From Kineococcus terrestris (lineage in GTDB: Bacteria; Actinomycetota; Actinomycetes; Actinomycetales; Kineococcaceae): 64,000 nt of DNA. Below, piece after piece: positions 51,947-60,045 of the stretch (position 1 is its first letter; each line of letters starts with the position of its first letter). The notes under the pieces are model-generated. The model worked only from the letters and a program-made list of their open reading frames with translations. It was not told the DNA's origin and made no database searches. Location of the stretch: the NCBI RefSeq assembly GCF_041020765.1, contig NZ_JBEUEJ010000015.1. One strand, written 5' to 3'. A program made the translations under genes and the position numbers.

Positions 51947-52546
51947 TCAGGAGGTCAGGCGCCCGGCGACGGTGACCACGCGCTGGGCCAGGTGGTCGAG
52001 CGCCGCGAGCTCGGCCTCGCCCAGCGGCTGGTCGTTGTCGGCGCCCGTGACGTGCGAGACGCCGTAGGGGTTGCCGTCGACGAACTTCAGGCCGTCGGTG
52101 TAGCCGGGCGGGACGATGATCCCGCCGAAGTGGTAGATCGTGTTGTAGAGCGCGATGAGGGTCGTCTCCTGGCCGCCGTGCGCGGTCTGGCTGGCGGTGA
52201 AGCCGGCGTAGACCTTGTCGGCCAGCAGGCCCTGCGCCCACTGCGCGCCGAGGGAGTCGATGAAGGTCTTCAGCTGCCCGGCCACGTTGCCGTAGCGGGT
52301 GGGGGAGCCGAAGAGGACCGCGTCGGCCCACACGACGTCGTCCGCGGTCGCGGCGGGCTCGGTGGCCTCGGCGCTGTGCGCGGCCTGCGCCTCGCTGGCC
52401 TGGCGCTCACCCTCGGTGGTCTGGCGCGCGACCTGGCGCAGCCGCACCTCGGCGCCGGCGGCCTCGCCGGCGGCGGCGGCGCGCTGGGCCATGGCCCGCA
52501 CGGTGCCGGTGGCGGAGTAGTAGACGATGGCGAGCTTCACGCTCAC
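51947..52546 (-). CDS. wrbA: NAD(P)H:quinone oxidoreductase WrbA
   Basis: 199-residue flavodoxin-like FMN protein. LAIVYYSATGTVRAMA (phosphate-binding loop), FGSPTRYGNVAGQLKTFID and the GGIIVPPGYTD loop identify WrbA. It reduces quinones by two electrons and protects against redox stress. The GTG at 52546 has a perfect AGGAGG at 7 bases; a longer version from further upstream lacks support. The insertion TTEGERQASEAQAAHSAEAT (about residue 40-60) is typical of type IV flavoproteins. The ABM gene 83 bases downstream may be co-transcribed. Confidence 0.93.
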   Translation of the reverse strand: MSVKLAIVYYSATGTVRAMAQRAAAAGEAAGAEVRLRQVARQTTEGERQASEAQAAHSAEATEPAATADDVVWADAVLFGSPTRYGNVAGQLKTFIDSLGAQWAQGLLADKVYAGFTASQTAHGGQETTLIALYNTIYHFGGIIVPPGYTDGLKFVDGNPYGVSHVTGADNDQPLGEAELAALDHLAQRVVTVAGRLTS

Positions 52547-52598
52547 GGTGCCTCCTGCGTCGGGGTGTTGTTGAACGTGCAACCGCAGGGTAGCCGGG

Positions 52599-53234
52599 TC
52601 AGCCGCCGACGGCGAAGCGGTGCGCGCCCGGCACCCGCGCCGTCCCGGCCGGCACCCCGGCCCGGGCGCTGTCCCAGCCGACCGTCACCGAGCGCGCCGC
52701 GGCGGCCAGCACGTGCACCGGTCGGGCGCCGCAGCCCAGCTGGGCCGGGGTGGGGAAGGGGAAGGACACCTGCAGGCGCGCGCTGTCGGCGTCCAGGCGC
52801 GTCAGCGGGGTCGCGTCCGCCGAGCGCACCAGCGAGCTCGGGCCCGTGGTCACCGGCACCGAGCGCAGGCGGGGCAGCCAGGAGCCCTCGCAGCGCACGA
52901 GCACGTCGACCCGGGTGCCGGCGGCCTCGACCAGGGAGGCGACCGGCTCCTCGCAGCCCTCGGTCCACGGGGAGCAGTCGGGCACGCCGCCCGAGGCGCC
53001 GAAGCCGCCGAGGACGACGTCGACGACGCCGTAGCCGCACAGCGCGCCGCTGCGCCCGCGCCAGCAGTCCCCGTCCAGCGGCCGGGTGCTGGCCGGTGCG
53101 GTCGTGGTCACCGCGGCGCTGCGCAGCACCAGGCCCCCGCCCGCCGCCGGTGCGGCGCTCGCGGGCACCGCCGGGGCGGCCAGGGCCGCGAGGGGCAGCG
53201 CGGACAGCAGCGCGGCGGCGAGGGTGCGGCGCAT
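52599..53234 (-). CDS. Secreted protein of unknown function
   Basis: 211 residues with a clear signal peptide (MRRTLAAALLSALPLAAL, cleavage near A-S-A, residue 27). The mature part has six cysteines, probably three disulphides, and a repeated Trp/Cys motif (DCWRGRSGALCGYG, DCSPWTEGCEEP). I recognise no family. GGAGG stands before the ATG. It is not in an operon with a known partner; wrbA lies downstream on the same strand. Confidence 0.75.
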   Translation of the reverse strand: MRRTLAAALLSALPLAALAAPAVPASAAPAAGGGLVLRSAAVTTTAPASTRPLDGDCWRGRSGALCGYGVVDVVLGGFGASGGVPDCSPWTEGCEEPVASLVEAAGTRVDVLVRCEGSWLPRLRSVPVTTGPSSLVRSADATPLTRLDADSARLQVSFPFPTPAQLGCGARPVHVLAAAARSVTVGWDSARAGVPAGTARVPGAHRFAVGG

Positions 53235-53336
53235 CGGGGACCTCCAGGAGTGTCGGGACGTCACTCACTGTGGCACCGCGGGTACTCCTGGTGGTCCGGA
53301 ACGGTGACAGGTTGCGGCGAACGGGTGACGCGCGGC

Positions 53337-54902
53337 TCAGCCGCCTGACACGGGCACCCCCACCGCCGGTGCTCCCGCCGGTGCTCCCGCCGGTGCTGCG
53401 GCGTCCGGCCGACGCACGTCGAGCACCAGCGGCGCCAGCGGCGGCAGGACGGGCCGGCGCACGCCCTGCATGACCTCGGCCACCCGTACCACCTGCTCGG
53501 AGTAGCCGCGCTCGTTGTCGTACCAGACGTAGACCACGAGGTGCCGGCCGTCGGCGATCGTCGCGCGGCCGTCGACCACGCCCGTGGTGCGCGTGCCGAC
53601 GAAGTCGGAGGAGACCACCTCGGGGGAGTCGACGTAGTCGACCTGGTCCTGCAGCGGCGAGGACAGCGACACCCCCCGCAGGAAGGCGTTGACCTCCTCG
53701 GCGGTCACCTCCCGCGACAGCTGCAGGTGCAGGATCGCCAGCGACACGTCGGGCGTGGGGACGCGGATCGCGTTGCCCGTCAGCTTGCCCGCCAGCTGCG
53801 GCACGGCCTTCCCGACCGCGCGCGCCGCTCCCGTCTCGGTGATCACCATGTTGAGGACGGCGGAGCGGCCGCGCCGGTCGCCGCTGTGGAAGTTGTCGAT
53901 GAGGTTCTGGTCGTTGGTGAAGCTGTGGACGGTCTCCACGTGGCCGTGCACCACGCCGAAGCGGTCGTCGAGGACCTTCAGCACGGGGCTGATGGCGTTG
54001 GTCGTGCAGCTGGCGGCCGAGGCGATCCGGTCGCGGTCCTCCAGGACGTCCTCGTTGAGGCCGTGCACGACGTTCTTGACCGTCCCCTTCCCGGGGGCCG
54101 TCAGCAGGACCCGCCCCGCGCCCGGGCTGCGCAGGTGCCGGGCCAGGCCCGCGGCGTCGCGCCACTTCCCGGTGCTGTCGACCACGAGCGCCTCGCGGAT
54201 CCCGTGCGCGGCGTAGTCGACCGCGCCGGGGTCGTCCGAGCGCAGCACCTGCACCACCACCCCGTTGGCGGTGATGGTCTCGCGCTCCTCGTCGACGGTG
54301 ATGGTGCCGGGGAACTTGCCGTGCACCGAGTCGCGGCGCAGCAGGCTCGCGCGCTTGACGAGGTCGCCCGCGCCCCCGTGGCGCACCACCACCGCGCGCA
54401 GCCGCAGCCCGTGCGGGTGGTCGCCGTGCTCCAGCAGGATCCGCGCCACCAGCCGGCCGATGCGCCCGAAGCCGTACAGGACGACGTCGCGCTGCCCGCA
54501 CGGCCGCTGCCCGCGCAGCCCCAGCACGGGCGCCAGGTCGGCGCGCACCCGCTCCTCCAGCGTCGCCCCCGCCCCCCGGGCGCCCAGGCGGGCGACGTCC
54601 ACCACGGCCGGGCGCAGGTCCAGCCCGCACAGCAGGTGCAGCAGCGACAGGGTCCGCTCCAGCGGCAGCTCGGCGTCGTCGACCCGCCGGGCGAAGCGGT
54701 GGGCCTTGACGATGCCGACGACGGACTTGCCCACGAGGCTGCGGCCGTGGACGGTCGCGGTGACGCCCCGGTCGCGGTGCAGGCGTCCCACGAGCGGGAC
54801 GATCGCCTCCGCCAGGGCCAGCTTCAGCGACCAGGACTCCGGCTCGGACGGGCCGGCGGGGTCCGCGGGGTCCGCGGCGTCGGGGGTGGGCGTGGCGGGC
54901 AC
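53337..54902 (-). CDS. gap: Glyceraldehyde-3-phosphate dehydrogenase, long GapB type
   Basis: 521-residue GAPDH. The NAD domain starts only near residue 135 (VVLYGFGRIGRLVARIL), after an extra N-terminal region of about 130 residues like the roughly 480-residue GapB of Corynebacterium. The catalytic ASCTTNAISP carries the Cys, and VETVHSFTNDQNLIDN and YDNERGYSEQV are present. Corynebacterial GapB serves gluconeogenesis with NADP (established there; inferred here). The C-terminus has G-A-P-A repeats. The GTG at 54902 follows AGGAGC. Confidence 0.92.
   Translation of the reverse strand: MPATPTPDAADPADPAGPSEPESWSLKLALAEAIVPLVGRLHRDRGVTATVHGRSLVGKSVVGIVKAHRFARRVDDAELPLERTLSLLHLLCGLDLRPAVVDVARLGARGAGATLEERVRADLAPVLGLRGQRPCGQRDVVLYGFGRIGRLVARILLEHGDHPHGLRLRAVVVRHGGAGDLVKRASLLRRDSVHGKFPGTITVDEERETITANGVVVQVLRSDDPGAVDYAAHGIREALVVDSTGKWRDAAGLARHLRSPGAGRVLLTAPGKGTVKNVVHGLNEDVLEDRDRIASAASCTTNAISPVLKVLDDRFGVVHGHVETVHSFTNDQNLIDNFHSGDRRGRSAVLNMVITETGAARAVGKAVPQLAGKLTGNAIRVPTPDVSLAILHLQLSREVTAEEVNAFLRGVSLSSPLQDQVDYVDSPEVVSSDFVGTRTTGVVDGRATIADGRHLVVYVWYDNERGYSEQVVRVAEVMQGVRRPVLPPLAPLVLDVRRPDAAAPAGAPAGAPAVGVPVSGG
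53365..53397 (-). repeat. 12-bp tandem repeat in the gap C-terminus
   Basis: GCCGGTGCTCCC occurs twice in full plus nine bases of a third copy, encoding Gly-Ala-Pro-Ala near the last 20 residues of the long GAPDH. This tail lies outside the conserved enzyme and likely varies by slippage. Confidence 0.8.
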
Positions 54903-54976
54903 GGCGCAGCGCTCCTGGGGTGGACGACGGTGTCCGGTCCACCGTCCCCCGGCGGCACCGTGCGCGTCGACCCCCA

Positions 54977-55010
54977 CCGGCCGTGAAGATCCGACGATCT
55001 TCACGGCCGG
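54977..55010 (-). terminator. Hairpin after the F420-type oxidoreductase gene
   Basis: A perfect 14-bp stem (54977-54990 with 54997-55010, containing GTGAAGAT/ATCTTCAC) with a CCGACG loop lies 16 bases beyond the oxidoreductase stop on the minus strand and 75 bases before the gap start. It separates the two units. Confidence 0.85.
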
Positions 55011-55026
55011 CCGGGGCGCGGAGGCG

Positions 55027-56046
55027 TCAGCCCAGGTCGCGCAGCGCGGGCAGGACCTCGCGCTCGAACAGCTCGATGCCGCTGGTGTCGGTGGCGGCCT
55101 CGGGGAAGTAGAAGATCGGGTAGGTCATGCCGGCCTCGACGACGGGGCGCAGCTTCTCGACGATCTGCTCGGGCGTGCCCACCGCCGGCAGGTCCGGCGC
55201 CAGCGACTGCAGCTCGCGCTCCACGGCCGCGGCGGACACGTGCGGCTCCAGCTGGGCGCGGCGGGCCGCCACGCGCTCGGCGACCTCCGCCTCGTCCCGG
55301 CCGACCGCCACGTTGTAGTTGGCCGAGCGGACGATCTCCGCCGGGTCGCGCCCGACGTCCGCGCAGTGGGCGAAGAGCACCTCCGACTTGTGCCGGAACT
55401 CCTCCAGCGTGCCGTCGAAGTTCGTGTACTGCGCGTACTTCGCGGCCGTGCGCAGGGTCTTGCGCTCCCCGCCGCCGGCGATCCACAGCGGGATGCCGCC
55501 CTCCTGCGCGGGCAGCGGCCGCACGATCGCGCCGTCGGTGCGGTAGTGCTCGCCGGAGAACGTCGAGACGCCCTCGCGCCAGGCCTGCGCCATGACCTGC
55601 ACGCCCTCGTCGAGGGCGGCCAGCCGCTCGCCGGCCGAGGGGAACCCGTAGCCGTAGGCGCGCCACTCGTGCTCGTACCAGCCGGCCCCGATGCCCATCT
55701 CGACGCGCCCGCCGGTCAGCACGTCGATGGTGGCGGCGACCTTCGCCAGGTAGGCGGGGTTGCGGTAGGCCATGCACGTGCACATCTGCCCCAGCCGCAC
55801 GCGGCGGGTGGCGGCGCCCAGCATGGCCATGAGGGTCCACGCCTCGTGGGTGGCCTGGTCGGTGGGCTCGGGGACGGTGTGGAAGTGGTCGTACACCCAG
55901 ACCGACTCCCACAGGCCGCCCTCGTCGGCGCGGCGGGCGAGCCCGCTCATCGCCGCCCAGTGGTCGGCGGGGTCCAGCCCCACGAGGTCGTGCCGCCAGC
56001 CCTGGGGCACGAACAGGCCGAAGCGCGTCGTCGCGTCCTGCGTCAT
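55027..56046 (-). CDS. LLM class F420-dependent oxidoreductase
   Basis: 339-residue luciferase-like TIM-barrel protein. FGLFVPQGWRHDL, SVWVYDHFHTVPEP, RNPAYLAKVAATIDVLTGGRVEMGIGAGWYEHEW and IPLWIAGGGERKTLR fit a well-known F420-dependent actinobacterial subfamily. Cofactor F420 is inferred from the family; substrate unknown. This is the second LLM protein in the window, and the two are not close paralogues. The ATG at 56046 is standard. It is bounded by hairpins on both sides, so it is monocistronic. Confidence 0.9.
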   Translation of the reverse strand: MTQDATTRFGLFVPQGWRHDLVGLDPADHWAAMSGLARRADEGGLWESVWVYDHFHTVPEPTDQATHEAWTLMAMLGAATRRVRLGQMCTCMAYRNPAYLAKVAATIDVLTGGRVEMGIGAGWYEHEWRAYGYGFPSAGERLAALDEGVQVMAQAWREGVSTFSGEHYRTDGAIVRPLPAQEGGIPLWIAGGGERKTLRTAAKYAQYTNFDGTLEEFRHKSEVLFAHCADVGRDPAEIVRSANYNVAVGRDEAEVAERVAARRAQLEPHVSAAAVERELQSLAPDLPAVGTPEQIVEKLRPVVEAGMTYPIFYFPEAATDTSGIELFEREVLPALRDLG

Positions 56047-56068
56047 GCCGCGAACCTAGCGCCGCGCC

Positions 56069-56092
56069 GGGTCCCGCTGACAGCGGGGACCC
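56069..56092 (-). terminator. Possible hairpin after the polyphosphate glucokinase gene
   Basis: GGGTCCCGCT (56069-56078) pairs with AGCGGGGACCC (56082-56092), with one bulged G and a GAC loop. It sits between the glucokinase stop and the downstream LLM start on the minus strand. Weaker than the other terminators here. Confidence 0.5.
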
Positions 56093-56102
56093 GCGCCGGG
56101 AC

Positions 56103-56936
56103 CTAGCGCGCCGAGCGCGCGGCGGCCGCCGCCAGGCACGCCGCGCCGATGATGCCGGCGTCGTTGCGCAGCTGCGCCGGCACGATCGGGGTGCGCAGGT
56201 CCAGCAGCGGCAGGAACTTCTCGTGCTTCTTGGACACCCCGCCGCCCACGACGATCAGGTCCGGCCACAGCAGGTCCTCCACGTGGGAGTAGTAGCGCTG
56301 CAGGCGCTTGGCCCAGTGCGCCCAGGACAGGTCGTCGCGCTCGCGGGCGGAGTCGGCGGCCTTCTTCTCCGCGTCGTGCCCGCCGATCTCCAGGTGGCCG
56401 AGCTCGGTGTTCGGCACCAGCGTGCCGTCGACGACCAGCGCGCTGCCGATGCCCGTGCCCAGGGTCGTCACGAGGACCACGCCGCGCACGCCCTTGGCCG
56501 CGCCGAACGCCGTCTCGGCGTACCCGGCCGCGTCGGCGTCGTTGACCACGACGACCGGCCGCCCGGCGGCCTCGGAGAACAGCGTCTCGGCGTCGGTGCC
56601 GATCCAGGAGCGGTCCACGTTGGCGGCGGTGCGGGTGATGCCGTGCTGGACGACGGCCGGGAAGGTGACGCCCACGGGGACGTCGGCGTGCTCGGGGAAG
56701 CGGGCCAGCAGGTCGGCCACGACGGCGGCGACCGCGGCCGGGGTGGAGGGCTGCGGGGTCTCCACCCGCACCCGCTCGGCGGCGAACGCGCCGGCCGCCA
56801 GGTCCACCGGGGCGGCCTTGATGCCCGAGCCGCCGACGTCCACCCCGAGGGCGGAGCCGCCGCCGGTGGCGGCGCCGGGCGACAGCACGCTGTCGGCGGT
56901 GGGGGTGCTGGCGGGGGTGGCGTCGTCGCGGGTCAC
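56103..56936 (-). CDS. ppgK: Polyphosphate--glucose phosphotransferase (ROK family)
   Basis: 277-residue glucokinase that uses polyphosphate (and often ATP) to make glucose 6-phosphate. The N-terminal phosphate motif DVGGSGIKAAPVD, the catalytic VNDADAAGYAE, TTLGTGIGSALVVDG and ELGHLEIGG, and the C-terminal YYSHVEDLLWPDLIVVGGGVSKKHEKF are characteristic of PPGK. The ATP/polyP-type ROK kinase lacks the C-x-C-G zinc motif, as expected. The GTG at 56936 is used. Polyphosphate use is typical of actinobacteria. It follows the pspC gene with a 52-base gap. Confidence 0.93.
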   Translation of the reverse strand: MTRDDATPASTPTADSVLSPGAATGGGSALGVDVGGSGIKAAPVDLAAGAFAAERVRVETPQPSTPAAVAAVVADLLARFPEHADVPVGVTFPAVVQHGITRTAANVDRSWIGTDAETLFSEAAGRPVVVVNDADAAGYAETAFGAAKGVRGVVLVTTLGTGIGSALVVDGTLVPNTELGHLEIGGHDAEKKAADSARERDDLSWAHWAKRLQRYYSHVEDLLWPDLIVVGGGVSKKHEKFLPLLDLRTPIVPAQLRNDAGIIGAACLAAAAARSAR

Positions 56937-56988
56937 GGTCGCCGACTCTAGGGGCGCGGCGGCCGTCCTGCCGAGCGCGCCCGGCCCC

Positions 56989-57183
56989 TCAGCCGGGGTC
57001 CTTCGGCATGATCGCCCACAGCACCAGGTAGACGACCACCTGCGTGCCCGGCAGCAGCAGCGAGGCGACGAACAGCGCCCGCACGAGGGTCGGCGACCAG
57101 CCGAACCGGCGGGCCAGCCCGGCGCACACGCCGGCGACCACCTTGCCCTGCTGCGGACGGGACAGGCTCGTTCCAGCGGCCAC
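56989..57183 (-). CDS. PspC domain-containing small membrane protein
   Basis: 64-residue inner-membrane protein that is essentially one PspC domain: GKVVAGVCAGLARRFGWSPTLVR, then a hydrophobic helix ending VVYLVLWAIMPKDPG. PspC proteins sense envelope stress in phage-shock systems; free-standing small ones in actinobacteria have no known partner. GGAGGAGG is just before the GTG start. Confidence 0.88.
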   Translation of the reverse strand: MAAGTSLSRPQQGKVVAGVCAGLARRFGWSPTLVRALFVASLLLPGTQVVVYLVLWAIMPKDPG

Positions 57184-57328
57184 GACGACCTCCTCCTGCG
57201 CGGGGCGGGGACCCGGCCGGTCCCCGCCGCTGGCCGCGACGCTGCCACCGGCGCCGGTCCACCGCCAGGGCTGCCGGGGTCGGACCGGGGTCGGCTCCGG
57301 GTCCGGTCGGGGTCCTCCCGGGCGGGCG

Positions 57329-58198
57329 TCAGGGGACGGTCAGCACCTCGGCGCCGGTCTCCGTCACGACGAGGGTGTGCTCGAACTGCGCGGTGCGCGA
57401 GCGGTCCCGGGTGACGGCCGTCCAGCCGTCCTCCCACAGGTCCCACTCGTGCGTGCCCAGGGTGAGCATCGGCTCCACGGTGAAGACCATGCCCGGCTCG
57501 ATGAGCGTGCCGTGCTCGGGCGCGGCGTCGTGGTGCGGGACGACCAGGCCCGTGTGGAACGCCGGCCCGACCCCGTGGCCGGTGAAGTCGCGCACCACCC
57601 CGTAGCCGAAGCGCCGGGCGTACGCCTCGATGACGCGGCCCACGACGTTCAGCGGGCGCCCGGGCGCGACGGCCGCGATGCCCCGGCGGGTGGCCTCGCG
57701 GGTGCGCTCGACGAGCAGGCGGGACTCCTCGTCCACCTCCCCGACGCAGAACGTGGCGTTGGTGTCGCCGTGCATCCCGTCCAGGTAGGCGGTGACGTCG
57801 ACGTTCACGACGTCCCCCTCGCGCAGCACCGTGGAGTCGGGGATCCCGTGGCAGACGACCTCGTTGACGCTGGTGCACAGCGACTTCGGGAAGCCGCGGT
57901 AGCCGAGCGTGGACGGGTAGGCGCCGTGGTCGAGGAGGAACTCGTGGCCGACGCGGTCCAGCTCGTCGGTCGTGACGCCCGGGGCCACGTGCCGGCCGAC
58001 CTCGGCCAGCGCGCGGGCCGCCAGCCGGCTGCTGCGCCGGATCCGCTCGACGCCCTCGGCGTCCACGACGTCGGGCCCGGTCCACGGCGCGGGCGCGGGG
58101 CGGTCCACGTACTCCGGGCGCGGGATCGAGGCGGGCACGGGCCGCCGGGGGCCGACGGTGCCGGGGACGAGCGCGGCCGGGGGAGCACCGGGGGTCAT
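57329..58198 (-). CDS. map: Type I methionine aminopeptidase
   Basis: 289-residue cobalt/iron metalloprotease that removes N-terminal Met. The metal ligands appear in order: NVDVTAYLDGMHGDTNATF (two Asp), FTGHGVGPAFH (His), EPGMVFTVEPML (Glu), and the C-terminal SRTAQFEHTLVVTE (Glu). The 40-residue N-terminal extension with PEYVDRP is the linker usual for the longer actinobacterial MetAP. ATG start at 58198. It is near pspC and ppgK but separated by 145 bases. Confidence 0.95.
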   Translation of the reverse strand: MTPGAPPAALVPGTVGPRRPVPASIPRPEYVDRPAPAPWTGPDVVDAEGVERIRRSSRLAARALAEVGRHVAPGVTTDELDRVGHEFLLDHGAYPSTLGYRGFPKSLCTSVNEVVCHGIPDSTVLREGDVVNVDVTAYLDGMHGDTNATFCVGEVDEESRLLVERTREATRRGIAAVAPGRPLNVVGRVIEAYARRFGYGVVRDFTGHGVGPAFHTGLVVPHHDAAPEHGTLIEPGMVFTVEPMLTLGTHEWDLWEDGWTAVTRDRSRTAQFEHTLVVTETGAEVLTVP

Positions 58199-58290
58199 GC
58201 CCGGATCCTAGGTCGCCGCCCGCACCCGGCCCCCCGCCGGCGGCGCGCGCGGGGCGTGCGCGGGGTGGCCCGGCGGCGCAGGATGCCCGC

Positions 58291-58476
58291 ATGAGCCAGG
58301 GACCGTTCTACTTCAACGTCGACACCGGCCAGGTGGAGGAGGAGCGCGGCAAGAGCCAGCAGCAGCACCTCATGGGCCCCTACGCCACCCGCGAGGAGGC
58401 CGCGCGGGCGCTGGAGACGGCGCGCGCGCGCACCGAGGCGTGGGACCGCGAGGACGCCGAGGAGGACGACCGCTGA
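58291..58476 (+). CDS. Small conserved SPOR-like protein
   Basis: 61 residues: FYFNVDTGQVEEERGK, then HLMGPYATREEAARALETARARTEAWD. The GPYATREEAARAL stretch resembles the second half of SPOR domains, and small proteins of this design are common next to map in actinobacteria (memory, not checked). Hydrophilic and acidic at the end, no signal peptide. Divergent from map. Function unknown. Confidence 0.75.
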   Translation: MSQGPFYFNVDTGQVEEERGKSQQQHLMGPYATREEAARALETARARTEAWDREDAEEDDR

Positions 58477-58494
58477 GCCGCCCGGAGCCGTCCA

Positions 58495-58520
58495 GCCCCT
58501 CCCCGAGCGCTCGGGGGGCA
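58495..58520 (+). terminator. Possible hairpin after the small SPOR-like gene
   Basis: GCCCCTCCCCGAGC pairs with GCTCGGGGGGC around CCCCGAGC-GCTCGGGG (58501-58516), 19 bases after the stop codon. It is imperfect outside the central 8 bp and sits in a very GC-rich stretch, so confidence is moderate. Confidence 0.45.
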
Positions 58521-58778
58521 CTCGGGGGCGGCCCCCCGCGTTCGACGGACGACGGGCGTCCTCGCTCCGCCGCCCGGGGCAGGCCCGGGTACGACGTGCG
58601 GTGGATGACCGCCGGGGCCCGGCCGGGCGATGATCGACCGGGCGCCGGCCGTCGCCCGGCCCCGTGACGGGGTCGCGACCTACGATGGCCGGGCAGCCCG
58701 GGGCGACCCGGGGCAGCAGGGCGCCGGCCGCCGCAGCACCGCGGCGGGCGGGGCAGTCGAGAGGACCGGGGGAGACAC
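58521..58778 (+). promoter_or_regulatory. Leader region of the telA-terD cluster
   Basis: This stretch between the small SPOR-like gene and telA holds no supported gene. The best promoter candidate is the -10-like TACGAT at 58681-58686 in CGACC-TACGATGG, with no convincing -35 box. GGGGGAGACAC precedes the telA ATG. Several GC-rich inverted repeats occur but none is outstanding. Confidence 0.35.
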
Positions 58779-60038
58779 ATGTCGGAGTCGCTGGACCTGA
58801 GCAAGCCGCTGAGCCCGCCGTCGGCTCCCGCGGCCCCGCCCGCGACCGACCTGCAGCTGACGCCGCCCGCCCCCGTGCCCGTCGTCGCCGACGACCAGGC
58901 CGAGAGCATGATCCCGCTGGACGAGGCCACGCGCACCGAGCTGGCCCGCAAGGCGCAGGCGTTCGTCGAGGACCTCGCCGCCCAGGACCCGCGCTCGCCC
59001 GCGTTCGCCAAGAAGGTCGACGACATCGTGCGGATGGGCGAGCAGGAGGTGCGCGCCTCGGCGCAGGTGTCCAACCGGATGCTCGAGCGCCCGGCGTCCT
59101 CGCTGGCCGGCGCCAAGGGCCAGAAGGCCTCCGGCCCGGGCGCCGACGCGCAGGTCAAGGTCGCCAACACGCTGCTGGACCTGCGCCGCACGGTCACCGA
59201 GCTCGACCCCGGCCGCGCCGACCTCAAGGGCCCGCGCCGGCTGCTGGGGATCATCCCCTTCGGCAACAAGGTCCAGCGCTACTTCGAGCGCTACGCCGAC
59301 GCCCAGTCCCAGCTCGACGCCATCATCAAGGCCCTGGCCTCCGGGCAGGACGAGCTGCGCAAGGACAACGCCTCCATCGAGGCGGAGAAGCAGAACCTGT
59401 GGGCCACGATGGGCAAGCTCACCGAGTACGCCACGCTGGCCAAGTCGCTGGACGCCGCCACCGTCGCCAAGGTCGAGCAGCTGCGCGGCAGCGACCCGCA
59501 GGCCGCGGAGGCCCTCACCTCCGACGCCCTGTTCCCGATCCGCCAGCGCCACCAGGACCTGCTGACGCAGCTGGCGGTCAGCGTGCAGGGGTACCTGGCG
59601 CTGGACCTGGTGCGCAAGAACAACATCGAGCTCATCAAGGGCGTCGACCGCGCGCGCACGACGACGGTCTCGGCGCTGCGCACCGCGGTGGTCGTCGCCC
59701 AGGCGCTGGCCAACCAGAAGCTGGTCCTGGACCAGATCAACGCGCTGAACACGACGACGAACCAGATGATCCTGTCGACGTCGGAGATGCTGCGGCAGCA
59801 GACCGGGCAGATCCACGAGCAGGCCGCCAGCGCCACCGTGTCGGTGGAGACGCTGCAGAAGGCCTTCGACAACGTGTTCGCCACGATGGACGCCATCGAC
59901 ACCTTCAAGCAGCAGGCCGTCGTGAGCATGGCCACGACCGTCGACGCGCTCGAGGGCCAGGTGCACCGCTCCCGCTCCTACCTGGAGCGCGCCCGCAACG
60001 GCGAGCAGGCGGGCCCGGCCCTCGAGGGGGGTCGGTGA
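58779..60038 (+). CDS. telA: Toxic anion resistance protein TelA (KlaA family)
   Basis: 419-residue coiled-coil-rich cytosolic protein. The TelA core runs from about residue 60 to 400, with LGIIPFGNKVQRYFERYADAQSQLDAII near residue 155 and many heptad-like helices (AEKQNLWATMGKLTEYATLAKSLDA). The first 45 residues are Pro/Ala-rich. TelA proteins are linked to tellurite and other toxic-anion or envelope stress tolerance, with no defined enzymatic activity. The ATG follows GGGGGAG. It starts a plus-strand cluster; the next GTG follows after 7 bases, so they form one operon. Confidence 0.93.
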   Translation: MSESLDLSKPLSPPSAPAAPPATDLQLTPPAPVPVVADDQAESMIPLDEATRTELARKAQAFVEDLAAQDPRSPAFAKKVDDIVRMGEQEVRASAQVSNRMLERPASSLAGAKGQKASGPGADAQVKVANTLLDLRRTVTELDPGRADLKGPRRLLGIIPFGNKVQRYFERYADAQSQLDAIIKALASGQDELRKDNASIEAEKQNLWATMGKLTEYATLAKSLDAATVAKVEQLRGSDPQAAEALTSDALFPIRQRHQDLLTQLAVSVQGYLALDLVRKNNIELIKGVDRARTTTVSALRTAVVVAQALANQKLVLDQINALNTTTNQMILSTSEMLRQQTGQIHEQAASATVSVETLQKAFDNVFATMDAIDTFKQQAVVSMATTVDALEGQVHRSRSYLERARNGEQAGPALEGGR

Positions 60039-60045
60039 GCAGGCC

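Noticed and set aside
58521..58778. Short plus-strand frames before telA
   Set aside because: Pro/Arg/Gly-rich shadows without ribosome site or similarity.
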